A stretch of 64,000 nt of DNA from NCBI GenBank assembly GCA_018267385.1, contig JAFDYN010000002.1:62001-126000 (forward strand), read 5' to 3'. A program made the translations under genes and the position numbers. Below, in pieces: positions 28,525 through 36,844 of this stretch (position 1 is the first letter of the stretch; each line of letters begins with the position of its first letter). The notes under the pieces were generated by a model. That model was given only the letters and a program-made list of their open reading frames with translations, had not been told where the DNA came from and made no database searches. Source of the stretch: Bacteroidota bacterium. Lineage in GTDB: Bacteria > Bacteroidota > Bacteroidia > Chitinophagales > LD1.

Positions 28525-29739
28525 ATGACAGACCCTACCGGCCCAAATCACAAAGCATGGAGGCGCTTCCGGCGCAATAAAGCTGCTGTAGCTGGTCTGC
28601 TGGTGATCATCCTCACGTTTTTCATTGCCATTTTTGCGTATGAGATAGCACCGGATAGCACACCTGATGCCAATGAGCAGACGCTCGCCATCGCTATGTC
28701 GCCTCCGGTCACCCAGGTCCGGTTTATCGAGGTGGTCAAACCTGCTCCGCCGGCATCTGTTTCCTTTCTCAGCGCATTCTTCATGGGCCGGCCCTCCCGC
28801 TACGAGTCTTGGCCTATCATTGGGTTTCGCATGAAGTACGATCACATCTTCGTAGATGTGTATAGGGGCAAGACACGTGCAGCAGAGACCAGACGTCTTG
28901 CCTACACCAATATGACGGGCCGGGATACCTTTTATGATCCACAGGGGCATAGGATAGCATTCACTGACATGGACAGCGGCTCTGCTACGTACGCCAGATT
29001 TTATGAAAAAACACGTGATGCTGTTTTTCGTACTATGCTGCCGCAAAAAACCTTCTGGCTGGGCACAGATCGCTTTGGCAGGGATATTCTCAGCAGGTTG
29101 ATCATTGGCAGCCGGGTATCTCTTTTTGTAGGACTGGTAGCTGTACTCATATCGCTGCTTATCGGAGTGATAGCGGGGGCACTGGCCGGCTACTACCGCG
29201 GCTGGATAGATGAGGTCATACTATGGATCATCAATGTGTTTTGGTCTATACCTACTATCTTATTGGCTATGGGTCTCTATGTAGGTGCAGGTACAGTGAT
29301 AGAGTCCAAACTACTCCTCATCTTCATAGCAGTGGGTCTGACCATGTGGGTAGAGGTAGCGCGGATAGTGCGGGGTCAGTTCATTCTGGTGCGTGAGTTT
29401 GAGTATGTGACCGCAGCACAGAGCATGGGTTTTGGCAGCGCACGCACCATATTCCGCCACATACTGCCCAATATCCTGGGGCCCGTGATCGTAGTAGCGT
29501 GTTCCAACTTTGCCAGTGCAATACTGATAGAATCCGGACTGAGCTATATCGGCCTGGGCGTGCAGCCACCCACACCCAGCTGGGGTGGTATGCTGAGCGA
29601 GTACAAAAATTTCATCGACTCAGATAAAGCCTTCCTGGCTCTGGCGCCGGGTATCGCTATCATGGTCCTGGTGCTAGCGTTCAACCTGGTGGGGAATGGC
29701 CTCAGGGATGCGCTGGATGTAAAGGGCAAACCGGAGTGA
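28525..29739 (+). CDS. ABC transporter permease of the DppC/OppC type
   Basis: The 404-aa inner-membrane protein has a cytoplasmic N-terminus, a first helix at residues about 26-46 and an extracytoplasmic stretch of about 130 residues. Five further helices follow, with the permease EAA loop (AAQSMGFGSARTIFRHILPNI). Family members import di- or oligopeptides as the second permease of the complex. The large loop between the first two helices is longer than in typical DppC and is common in Bacteroidota homologues. The partner permease, ATPases and binding protein are not encoded next to it, so its complex must use genes elsewhere. Confidence 0.9.
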   Translation: MTDPTGPNHKAWRRFRRNKAAVAGLLVIILTFFIAIFAYEIAPDSTPDANEQTLAIAMSPPVTQVRFIEVVKPAPPASVSFLSAFFMGRPSRYESWPIIGFRMKYDHIFVDVYRGKTRAAETRRLAYTNMTGRDTFYDPQGHRIAFTDMDSGSATYARFYEKTRDAVFRTMLPQKTFWLGTDRFGRDILSRLIIGSRVSLFVGLVAVLISLLIGVIAGALAGYYRGWIDEVILWIINVFWSIPTILLAMGLYVGAGTVIESKLLLIFIAVGLTMWVEVARIVRGQFILVREFEYVTAAQSMGFGSARTIFRHILPNILGPVIVVACSNFASAILIESGLSYIGLGVQPPTPSWGGMLSEYKNFIDSDKAFLALAPGIAIMVLVLAFNLVGNGLRDALDVKGKPE

Positions 29740-29756
29740 CCTGTTTTGCCTTTGAT

Positions 29757-29777
29757 CCGGTACTTATTTACCGGTTT
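29757..29777 (+). terminator. Short hairpin, possible weak terminator
   Basis: CCGGTA (29757-29762) and TACCGG (29769-29774) pair around a 6-nt loop and are followed by TTT only. It lies between the permease stop and the phosphatase start. The short T run makes efficient termination doubtful. Confidence 0.35.
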
Positions 29778-29823
29778 CAATGTAAAAGCAAATTGCTATT
29801 TTGGCATTTAATCTCAACCCATC

Positions 29824-31077
29824 ATGCCGCTGACCGAGATAGATTTCTACAAATCCCGCCTCTCAAAACTGGAGCCGCTCTTTGCGCTAAAGCAGCAACA
29901 GATCAACTCTCTGCTGGAGATCACCGAGGCGGTAAATAACAACTGGCCTATCAATGCCCTGGTACGCGTCTATGAGTCCATACTGATAGCTCAGCTCGGT
30001 ATCCAAAAGATAGCCCTGCTGGTCAAAGGTGATGGCAATAAGTGGGACTGCATATCCTACACCGGCGCTGATGTAACATTTCAGCAATTGGATTATAATT
30101 CATTCGCAGAAAAATTTAACGATCTCACTACTGTCTCTACTGTGAGTGGGTATGAGCTGCCAGAGTTTGAGTTTGTGATACCTGTAGCGCACAAAAAAAA
30201 TGTGATAGGCCTGGCCTTTCTTGGTGATTTTCGCGCCGGCGAGGAGCTGGATACTAAAGAAGAAAAGCTGAAGTTTACCCAAACGATCACCAATATCATC
30301 CTCGTAGCAAACGAGAATAAGCGCCTCTTCAAAAGCCAGATGGACAAGGCCATTCTGGAAAAGGAGCTGAAGCTGGCGGCCGATATGCAGAATATGCTGG
30401 TGCCTACCACTATGATCAGCAATGAGCAAATTGAGACTGCAGCTTTCTACAAGCCACACAAGGATATAGGGGGAGACTACTACGATTTCATCAAGATATC
30501 CGAAGAAGAGTTTGTCTTTTGCATCAGTGATATCTCCGGAAAGGGCGTGCCGGCTGCTCTGCTCATGGCAAACTTCCAGGCCAATCTGCGCGCTATCGTA
30601 GCGCGCAACTACGCACTGGATACGGTGGTAGACCTGCTAAACCGGAAAGTAGGTGAGATCACCAAAGGAGAGAAGTTTATCACGCTCTTCATAGCAAAAT
30701 ACAACATGAAGTCGCGCCTCCTGACGTATGTCAATGCGGGGCACAATCCTTCTATCATCCATAGCCCAAGCAGTGTAGAACTGCTGGACAAGGGCTGCAC
30801 TATACTAGGTATGTTTGATATCCTGCCTTTTATCAATACGGGAGAGGTCAAAATAGAACCAGGAGCACTCCTTGTCAATTATACAGATGGGCTAACGGAA
30901 GCTACCAATGAAAAGGGAGAGCTTTTTGAGGTAGAAGGCCTGATGGCGTACATAGCTGCGCATTATTCACAGCCGCTCAATATGTTTAACGCAAATTTGG
31001 TAGAACACATCAATGAGTTTAAGGGTAGTGAAGACTTTGACGATGACCTCACACTACTGACGGTCCGTTTCCATTGA
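29824..31077 (+). CDS. RsbU/SpoIIE-type PP2C serine phosphatase with N-terminal sensor region
   Basis: The 417-aa protein has an N-terminal region (about residues 20-165) with GAF-like features, a helical linker (about 170-200), and a C-terminal PP2C-SpoIIE domain. Metal-binding and catalytic motifs are present: IGGDYYDF, CISDISGKGVPAALLM, YVNAGHNP, YTDGLTEA and DDDLTLL. Such proteins dephosphorylate anti-sigma-factor antagonists in partner-switching pathways. No anti-sigma or STAS gene is adjacent, so the target is unknown. Its 3' end overlaps the convergent polymerase/ligase gene by 24 nt. Confidence 0.9.
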   Translation: MPLTEIDFYKSRLSKLEPLFALKQQQINSLLEITEAVNNNWPINALVRVYESILIAQLGIQKIALLVKGDGNKWDCISYTGADVTFQQLDYNSFAEKFNDLTTVSTVSGYELPEFEFVIPVAHKKNVIGLAFLGDFRAGEELDTKEEKLKFTQTITNIILVANENKRLFKSQMDKAILEKELKLAADMQNMLVPTTMISNEQIETAAFYKPHKDIGGDYYDFIKISEEEFVFCISDISGKGVPAALLMANFQANLRAIVARNYALDTVVDLLNRKVGEITKGEKFITLFIAKYNMKSRLLTYVNAGHNPSIIHSPSSVELLDKGCTILGMFDILPFINTGEVKIEPGALLVNYTDGLTEATNEKGELFEVEGLMAYIAAHYSQPLNMFNANLVEHINEFKGSEDFDDDLTLLTVRFH

Positions 31078-32505
31078 CAAAGCGCCTGTATCAAACAGGG
31101 CGAGCATGGCCAGAACCATGAAAAAGAATGGTCCTACCTTGTCCGACTCCAGCATATCGCTTAGTATGAGATTGATAATAATGGAAAACATCACCAGTAG
31201 CAGCGTCATGACCGCTCGTTTGTCTTCGCGGGATTTCATTTTATAGTATATATACTCACCGTAGATAAAAGTCACAAAAGTGATCAGCACAAAGATAAAG
31301 AGGCCCGGCCACCCTTGCTCTGAAAGCATGAGCAGGTAGTAGTTGTGCACAGTAGAGTGCTCTTCATTATCACTGATGTATGTCTCAAACTCCGTCACTG
31401 TGTACGAACGGTAGAAATTATAGAAATTGCCAGAACCCACACCCATCCACGGCCGGTCATTAGCCATACGTGCGCCGGCTACCCAGCGGTACACCCGCTC
31501 CATACTTGATACATCCTTGCCTTGAAAGGTAGAAGTCAGGTGCGAGGAGAAATCATCATGATAAACAGTCTCCTGATAGTTGGGGGCAAAGCGGAGATAA
31601 TGATTATCATAAAACAGCCATGACACTCCGATCACTGCGATCACTGCAAATACAGCCATCGCGATCCGGGTCATACGCCATTTCACCATATAGTAAAAGG
31701 GGATCATGCCGATGATAGCCAGCATAGCTGTACGCGTATAGGATAGATATGTAGCAATAATATAGAGTACAATGCTTGCTACTAAAACTTTATGCGTAAC
31801 CGTGCCCTTGGCATACCAGCTCGCCGCCCAAACCACAAACGGGAAAAAAATGCTGATCATCGCAGCATAGTTCACGTGATTGCGAAAATATGGTGTAACG
31901 CAATGGTTGACGTCGGAAAAAGAGAACTGGTATATAATGCCGTGTCGCAGTACCGAGACAATGATAAGTATGGTAAGCGGAGAAAATATAAGCCAAAACC
32001 ATCGCTGCATATCACTCCTGGTCCGTAATATGATCGCAGTGAGCAGTGTGAAAGGAACGAAGTACCAGATCTTTGCGGCAAATACTTTGTAGGAAAAGAC
32101 CGGCAGATCCGAGTTGATCGCGCAGATCAATATCCAGAAAAGATGGAGTAGCAACACTACTATCAGCGGATTACTGATAAATCCGCGCGGCAGCAGATCC
32201 TTGCGAAAGGCTACAAGTGTCAGCGTGACCAGGGTCAGCCCTACCATCAAAGGCTCAGTAGGAAGATCAGTAGCCAGTCCACTGGGGAAATAATATTCTA
32301 TGGAGCAGGGTAGCAAAAACATCAGGGCGAAATACATCGCCTTGTAGTTCAGGATCGTAAAAAAAATAATCAGTAGCAGCGCAGGTACTGCCAGCAGGAA
32401 AGTGGTCTCCAGCTGGTATGCCGCCAAAACCGAAGCTACAGATGCAGCGGCAAATCCGTAAAAAAGTCCGAACTCGGTTTTACTGATATTTCGGGCATTG
32501 GTCAT
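31054..32505 (-). CDS. O-antigen ligase / Wzy-type polymerase family membrane protein
   Basis: The 483-aa polytopic protein has about 11-12 hydrophobic segments and a large extracytoplasmic loop (residues about 305-385). The loop contains the Wzy_C-like stretch GARMANDRPWMGVGSGNFYN and EEHSTVHNYYLLMLSEQGW, with the conserved His of ligases and polymerases. It either polymerises repeat units or ligates the glycan to lipid A or protein. It is the last gene of a polysaccharide block: the start overlaps the Wzz-like stop by 4 nt (ATGA), and its own 3' end overlaps the convergent phosphatase gene. Confidence 0.9.
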   Translation of the reverse strand: MTNARNISKTEFGLFYGFAAASVASVLAAYQLETTFLLAVPALLLIIFFTILNYKAMYFALMFLLPCSIEYYFPSGLATDLPTEPLMVGLTLVTLTLVAFRKDLLPRGFISNPLIVVLLLHLFWILICAINSDLPVFSYKVFAAKIWYFVPFTLLTAIILRTRSDMQRWFWLIFSPLTILIIVSVLRHGIIYQFSFSDVNHCVTPYFRNHVNYAAMISIFFPFVVWAASWYAKGTVTHKVLVASIVLYIIATYLSYTRTAMLAIIGMIPFYYMVKWRMTRIAMAVFAVIAVIGVSWLFYDNHYLRFAPNYQETVYHDDFSSHLTSTFQGKDVSSMERVYRWVAGARMANDRPWMGVGSGNFYNFYRSYTVTEFETYISDNEEHSTVHNYYLLMLSEQGWPGLFIFVLITFVTFIYGEYIYYKMKSREDKRAVMTLLLVMFSIIINLILSDMLESDKVGPFFFMVLAMLALFDTGALSMETDRQ

Positions 32506-33437
32506 AGACGCTTGCGTATCTCTTGCACCTGATCTACCAGCAGCGCAGCAAAAATCGAAAAGACAAATGTAAGGAGGAATGTGGTGAGTACTATCAGAGA
32601 GCGTACCGGCTTCTCTTTCTTCTCTGCTATGGTAGGTGCATCTATTACAGCCAGAGATTTTGCCGCATTCTGCAGCGCATTTTCTATTTGCTCTTTTATA
32701 TTGGAGTTTTCATTGTATTCTATGAGCGCATTTTTCTGACGGGCGTATATCGCTTTGTATATCTGCACACCCTTAGGGTCGCTTCCCTCTATTATGTCCG
32801 TCTTGTCAAATCCCGCTTTGACTGTGATTCCGTATTGCTTGCCGAGTACTGCCAGGGTATCTCCGTAGGCATTGATCAGTCGCTCAGACTCGGCCAGCTG
32901 CTTAGTAAAGGTCTGCAGCTGCTGTAGCTGCGAGGCATGGAGGCTGCTGCGGTAGATCGAATCCGATTTTACCACTACATCATTCACTATGTCCCGGGCC
33001 AGTACAGGGTCTGTATCATACAGGCTGATCTCCACGGCACCCTGATCTGTTTTGATCACTTTATAATTGCTTTCAAATTCCTTTTGAGTCTTTGTCTTAT
33101 AATATTTCGCATCCTTATTGATCTCATAGTGGCCGGCCAGATCATACCCGTATATGATGTAGTTTTCTATCGGTTTAGACTGTGCTATAGTGAGTACCCG
33201 GTTCACATCTTCCTTGGTACCAAAATACTCTACATGCTCCAGACTAAATACGGCAGACCTGTCGTTATATGCCAGATTGATAGGGTATACAGTCGCATAG
33301 CTGCGATAATAGTCCTTCATAAAGAACCATGAGTATACGGCTGCAATAACTGTAGCCGCCAGCGTAGCGATCATGATCTGCTTCTTCCAGCGGATCAGTA
33401 CCCGGATGGCTCCGAGCATATTGTATTCATTATCCAT
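32502..33437 (-). CDS. Wzz-type chain-length determinant / polysaccharide co-polymerase
   Basis: The 311-aa protein has two membrane helices, near the N-terminus (about 20-38) and the C-terminus (about 278-300). Between them is a periplasmic domain with long helical, coiled-coil-prone stretches (LHASQLQQLQTFTKQLAES). A Pro-containing segment before the last helix (KKEKPVRSLIV) is typical of the Wzz family. It should set the length of polysaccharide chains made by the polymerase encoded just downstream. No cytoplasmic tyrosine-kinase domain is fused. Confidence 0.88.
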   Translation of the reverse strand: MDNEYNMLGAIRVLIRWKKQIMIATLAATVIAAVYSWFFMKDYYRSYATVYPINLAYNDRSAVFSLEHVEYFGTKEDVNRVLTIAQSKPIENYIIYGYDLAGHYEINKDAKYYKTKTQKEFESNYKVIKTDQGAVEISLYDTDPVLARDIVNDVVVKSDSIYRSSLHASQLQQLQTFTKQLAESERLINAYGDTLAVLGKQYGITVKAGFDKTDIIEGSDPKGVQIYKAIYARQKNALIEYNENSNIKEQIENALQNAAKSLAVIDAPTIAEKKEKPVRSLIVLTTFLLTFVFSIFAALLVDQVQEIRKRL

Positions 33438-33455
33438 TCAGGTTTGTTTAGCGGT

Positions 33456-33463
33456 CAAATATA
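33456..33463 (-). promoter_or_regulatory. Putative -7 element of the wzz-like gene
   Basis: On the minus strand this is TATATTTG, matching TAnnTTTG, 18 nt upstream of the ATG at 33437. It would allow the wzz-polymerase pair to be transcribed separately from the flippase gene upstream. No -33 TTTG was found. Confidence 0.35.
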
Positions 33464-33575
33464 GAAATTCCGACTTAGTGAGGGCTTGTAAGGGGTATTA
33501 ATGCCTGAAAAACTCTGCCTCACACCAGATCTGCAATACAACGCCACTGCCAAAAGTTTATTTTAGATAGCGGTT

Positions 33576-35018
33576 TTACTCGGATATGCCGCCCCTGAGC
33601 AGGGATACCAGCCTGAATGGTACCAGCTGCAGACCTAGTACCAAAGCCACCAGCAAGGCCCCGTTCACTATAAGCTTGGCCATCCACCCAGCCGGTATAT
33701 ACAGACATGCCCATGAGATCAGGATACCGAGCGACACAAAGGCCGCCAGACGGATCAAAAGGCTCCATTGCCATCTGACCTTGAAAAGTGAGGTGACCAC
33801 CCATACATGCAGTCCTGCCACTGCCACCTGAGTAGATAGTGTCGCGACTGTAGTGCCCAGCGCTCCATAGCGCGGTATCAAGGCTATATTGAGCGCCACA
33901 TTCACTATGATGCCGCCTACAGCTATCATATTGAGAATGCTCATGCTGCCCTGAGCCGTCAGCAGCGTACCAAATATGTAAACGCTGGAGATGGGTATAA
34001 ATGAGATCATCAGGAGGCGAAAGATAGCGGCCACATAAGCATCACTGCCGGTGTAGAGCAAATGCATAATCTCATCTGCATAAAAACCGCATAATATAGC
34101 CACGGTAGTGGAGAAGACGAACATCAGAATGGCACTGAATCGAAGCAGCTCTTGTATGTCTTCCCGCTTGCGGATCATATTAGCAAAAAGCGGCAGCAAG
34201 GGCACCCCAAAAAGGTAGCCGAATTGATTGACAGCATCCAGGAGGCGGTAGGGCTTGGCATACACGTCAGTTTCGATGGCGCTATACATACGCTCGAGCA
34301 TGATGGCATCTATCCGGTAATAAATGGTCATCAGCAGGCCTAGCATGGCAAAAGGTGCAGACTTCATCAATATGGAGCGAATATAGCGCCAGCGCCAAAG
34401 CTCGTAGTGAAACTGCTGCCTGCCCCGCAAAAAGATAAAAGCAACAATAGCAGTAATACTAAGAGCAGCAGTTTGGGAGAAGATAAAATAATGGATATCA
34501 AAATGTGCCGCCTCAAATACCGGCAGGTATAATAATGATGCGCAAAAAATGATAGCAAGTAGACGGTCCAGTATAGAGATGAAAGAATCTATACGAAACA
34601 GATGCAAAGCGGTCAGATTAGAACGCAGGTAAAGGATATAGGATAGCAGCACCTGGTTGAGCGCGAGCGCCATGAGCATTTTGATCTGTAGATCGCTATA
34701 TCCGGTCAGTATAGCGCCCACAAACGCCACAGCGAAATAGATAAGCGATAGTGATACTTTCACCACCATCAGGTTAGGAAAGTAAGTCGCCAGTCGCGAA
34801 GGATGGCGCGCTATTGCACGGTTATTAAAATTGTTTAGACCAAAATCCAACAGGATGCCGAAAAGGAATGAAAAGTTCATCAGCGCCAGATAAGTGCCGT
34901 ACTCTCCCGGAGCGGCACGATTCTGCACGACGCGGTCTATACCAAATATCCAGAATGGTTTGACCAGGACATTGACAAAGATGAGCAGCAATAAGTTGCC
35001 TGCAAATTTTTTGCGCAT
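33576..35018 (-). CDS. Polysaccharide flippase (Wzx/MATE-like)
   Basis: The 480-aa protein has about 12-14 transmembrane segments and the pattern of the polysaccharide-biosynthesis/MVF-like exporter superfamily: RKKFAGNLLLLIFVNVLVKP at the start, then GEYGTYLALMNFSFLFGILLDFGLNNF. It should flip lipid-linked repeat units across the inner membrane. ATG 35018 gives the normal cytoplasmic N-terminus; an in-frame start at 35084 would overlap the cheB-like gene. It is 34 nt downstream of that gene and on the same strand, so expression may be coupled to the signalling genes. Confidence 0.9.
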   Translation of the reverse strand: MRKKFAGNLLLLIFVNVLVKPFWIFGIDRVVQNRAAPGEYGTYLALMNFSFLFGILLDFGLNNFNNRAIARHPSRLATYFPNLMVVKVSLSLIYFAVAFVGAILTGYSDLQIKMLMALALNQVLLSYILYLRSNLTALHLFRIDSFISILDRLLAIIFCASLLYLPVFEAAHFDIHYFIFSQTAALSITAIVAFIFLRGRQQFHYELWRWRYIRSILMKSAPFAMLGLLMTIYYRIDAIMLERMYSAIETDVYAKPYRLLDAVNQFGYLFGVPLLPLFANMIRKREDIQELLRFSAILMFVFSTTVAILCGFYADEIMHLLYTGSDAYVAAIFRLLMISFIPISSVYIFGTLLTAQGSMSILNMIAVGGIIVNVALNIALIPRYGALGTTVATLSTQVAVAGLHVWVVTSLFKVRWQWSLLIRLAAFVSLGILISWACLYIPAGWMAKLIVNGALLVALVLGLQLVPFRLVSLLRGGISE

Positions 35019-35052
35019 AGCGGAGCGGCTAAGATAGGATTTAGACTCTAAA

Positions 35053-35661
35053 TCAATCCCTGGCCGCCGAAATATCAGAAGCAAGCCTCACCAGCAGTGG
35101 AGCGATCTCGCCGGGACGCACAGTGTAAGCCGGGGGAAAAAGCTGCAGGGCGCTACGAGGCATATAATCCACCTCCGCCGTTTCCGGATGCTGGACAATA
35201 GTGATACCGCCATGTTGTTCGATCTCATACAGCCCCTCCGCCCCGTCGGCATTGGCTCCGGACAAGAGCACGCCTATCGCGCGAGTGCCAAAAACCCGAG
35301 CAGCACTTTCAAAAGTAACGTCTATACTGGGTCGGCTATAATTCACCTTTTCTGAGCTATCCAGCGCAAAACTACCATCCGGCTCAAAAAGCAGATGATA
35401 GTCAGCAGGTGCGGTATATATGATGCCCCGTTGCGGCTGATCCTTGTCCTCTATATCACGGACGGGCAGGCTGGCCCTTGATGCGAGGAGCGCCTCCAGC
35501 AGATCTTCCGACCGGGTGTGGCGGTGCATCACCAGCACCACGGCAGCATTGATCCTTTCTGACAGCAATGGTAAAACAACCAGCAGCACAGAAAGGCTCC
35601 CGGCCGATCCTCCTATCAGGATCACCTTTGATGGTGCTTCTATTTCTTGCCTTTGCGCCAT
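35053..35661 (-). CDS. CheB-type methylesterase domain protein without receiver
   Basis: The 202-aa protein consists only of the CheB C-terminal catalytic domain. The active-site residues are visible: Ser19 in IGGSAGS, His46 in VMHRH and Asp in SGANADGAEG, plus the MPRSAL segment. In chemotaxis this enzyme demethylates receptor glutamates. Here no receptor, CheA or CheW is encoded nearby, and no REC domain is fused, so activity must be controlled by other means. The start overlaps the cheR-like gene by 22 nt. Confidence 0.92.
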   Translation of the reverse strand: MAQRQEIEAPSKVILIGGSAGSLSVLLVVLPLLSERINAAVVLVMHRHTRSEDLLEALLASRASLPVRDIEDKDQPQRGIIYTAPADYHLLFEPDGSFALDSSEKVNYSRPSIDVTFESAARVFGTRAIGVLLSGANADGAEGLYEIEQHGGITIVQHPETAEVDYMPRSALQLFPPAYTVRPGEIAPLLVRLASDISAARD

Positions 35662-36464
35662 ATTTTATCCTTGCCTGCGATCTGCTGGTAAGAGGCCTCC
35701 ACTGTCGAAAAGCGTATGGACTCCTTGCTGCCCAGTCCTATAAAGCCCAGTCCCTCCAGGCTATCATCGAACAGGTGAAAAACACGGTCCTGAAGGGTCT
35801 GATTGAAATAGATGAGCACATTGCGGCAGATGATGAGCTGAAACTCATTAAATGAACTGTCGGTAGCCAGGTTATGCGTGGCATAGACGATCCGCTTTGT
35901 CAGGGCGGTATCCATTTTGACCATATCATACTGTGCCGTATAGTAGCTGGAGAAATCTTCCGCTCCGCCAGCTGCGACGTAGTTTTCCGAATACTTCTGC
36001 ATCTGAGCAAGAGGATATATGCCAGCACGTGCAACACTGAGAGCGGTAGGATTGATGTCCGTAGCGTAGATAATAGACTTATCCAGGAGTTTGCTTTCCT
36101 TCAGCAGGATAGCCATAGAGTACACCTCTTCACCGCTGGCGCACCCCGCATGCCAGATGCGGATCAGCGGATACGTGGCCAGTACCGGGAAGATCTGTGT
36201 GCGGAGGGCCGCATAGAAAGATGGGTCACGAAACATCTCTGTCACATTTACGCTCACCATATCTATGAGCCGCGAGAGATAATCCTTATCAGAGTTGATC
36301 CGGTACCGCAGCTCTGCAAAAGAAACAAAGCGATCTACCGTCATGAGCCTGGCTATACGGCGGTGCAGAGATGCACGGGCATAGTCGCCAAAGTCATACC
36401 CATACTGCCGCTGTACATCATCTATCAATGTATCCAGTTGGTCCTCTGTGAGCTCTATCTGCAT
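35640..36464 (-). CDS. CheR-type protein glutamate methyltransferase
   Basis: The 274-aa protein has the N-terminal helical CheR domain and the SAM-dependent Rossmann domain: NVTEMFRDPSFY, WHAGCASGEEVYSMAILL, YATDINPTALSVARAG and LIICRNVLIYFN. It methylates glutamates on receptor-like proteins. Partners are probably the large kinases encoded upstream, not methyl-accepting chemotaxis proteins, as none is present. It overlaps cheB by 22 nt and the receiver gene by 1 nt, a tight translational unit. Confidence 0.93.
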   Translation of the reverse strand: MQIELTEDQLDTLIDDVQRQYGYDFGDYARASLHRRIARLMTVDRFVSFAELRYRINSDKDYLSRLIDMVSVNVTEMFRDPSFYAALRTQIFPVLATYPLIRIWHAGCASGEEVYSMAILLKESKLLDKSIIYATDINPTALSVARAGIYPLAQMQKYSENYVAAGGAEDFSSYYTAQYDMVKMDTALTKRIVYATHNLATDSSFNEFQLIICRNVLIYFNQTLQDRVFHLFDDSLEGLGFIGLGSKESIRFSTVEASYQQIAGKDKIWRKGKK

Positions 36465-36838
36465 CAGTCCAGGTATGAGTGAAGGATGGCCAGCATAGTA
36501 TCCTGATCTATCGGTTTGGATATATAGTCATTGGCGCCGGCCTCCAGGCACTTTTCGCGGTCTCCCGCCATGGCCTGCGCAGTGACAGCTATGACTGGTA
36601 TAGCTGCCAGCCCGGCATCGCCTCTGATCTGTGAGATAGCGGTATAACCATCCATATCAGGCATCATCATATCCATAAATACAATGCCTATATTTCTATC
36701 CGTTTTCAGTTTCTCTATGCCCTCTGTGGCATACGCAGCAGACACGCTAGCGAACCCCTTTGCCCGCAGCACCGCCGTCAGTGCAAAAATATTCCGCGCG
36801 TCATCGTCTATGATCAGTATTGTTTTTCCTCTATTCAT
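36464..36838 (-). CDS. Single-domain response regulator
   Basis: The 124-aa protein is a lone receiver domain with acidic pair in IIDDDARN, phosphoacceptor Asp in VFMDMMMPDMDGY, Thr in AVTAQAM and Lys in YISKPID. It is closely similar to the last receiver domain of the hybrid kinase encoded 6 nt upstream (shared DIMMP/DMMMP-MDGY, PVIAVTA-AM-GDREKC and SDYISKPID blocks), which suggests duplication of that domain. It probably shuttles phosphoryl groups in the phosphorelay. Confidence 0.93.
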   Translation of the reverse strand: MNRGKTILIIDDDARNIFALTAVLRAKGFASVSAAYATEGIEKLKTDRNIGIVFMDMMMPDMDGYTAISQIRGDAGLAAIPVIAVTAQAMAGDREKCLEAGANDYISKPIDQDTMLAILHSYLD

Positions 36839-36844
36839 GCTAGA

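Noticed and set aside
35444..36482. Plus-strand frames opposite cheB/cheR
   Set aside because: The minus-strand genes have complete catalytic motifs, so these are shadows.
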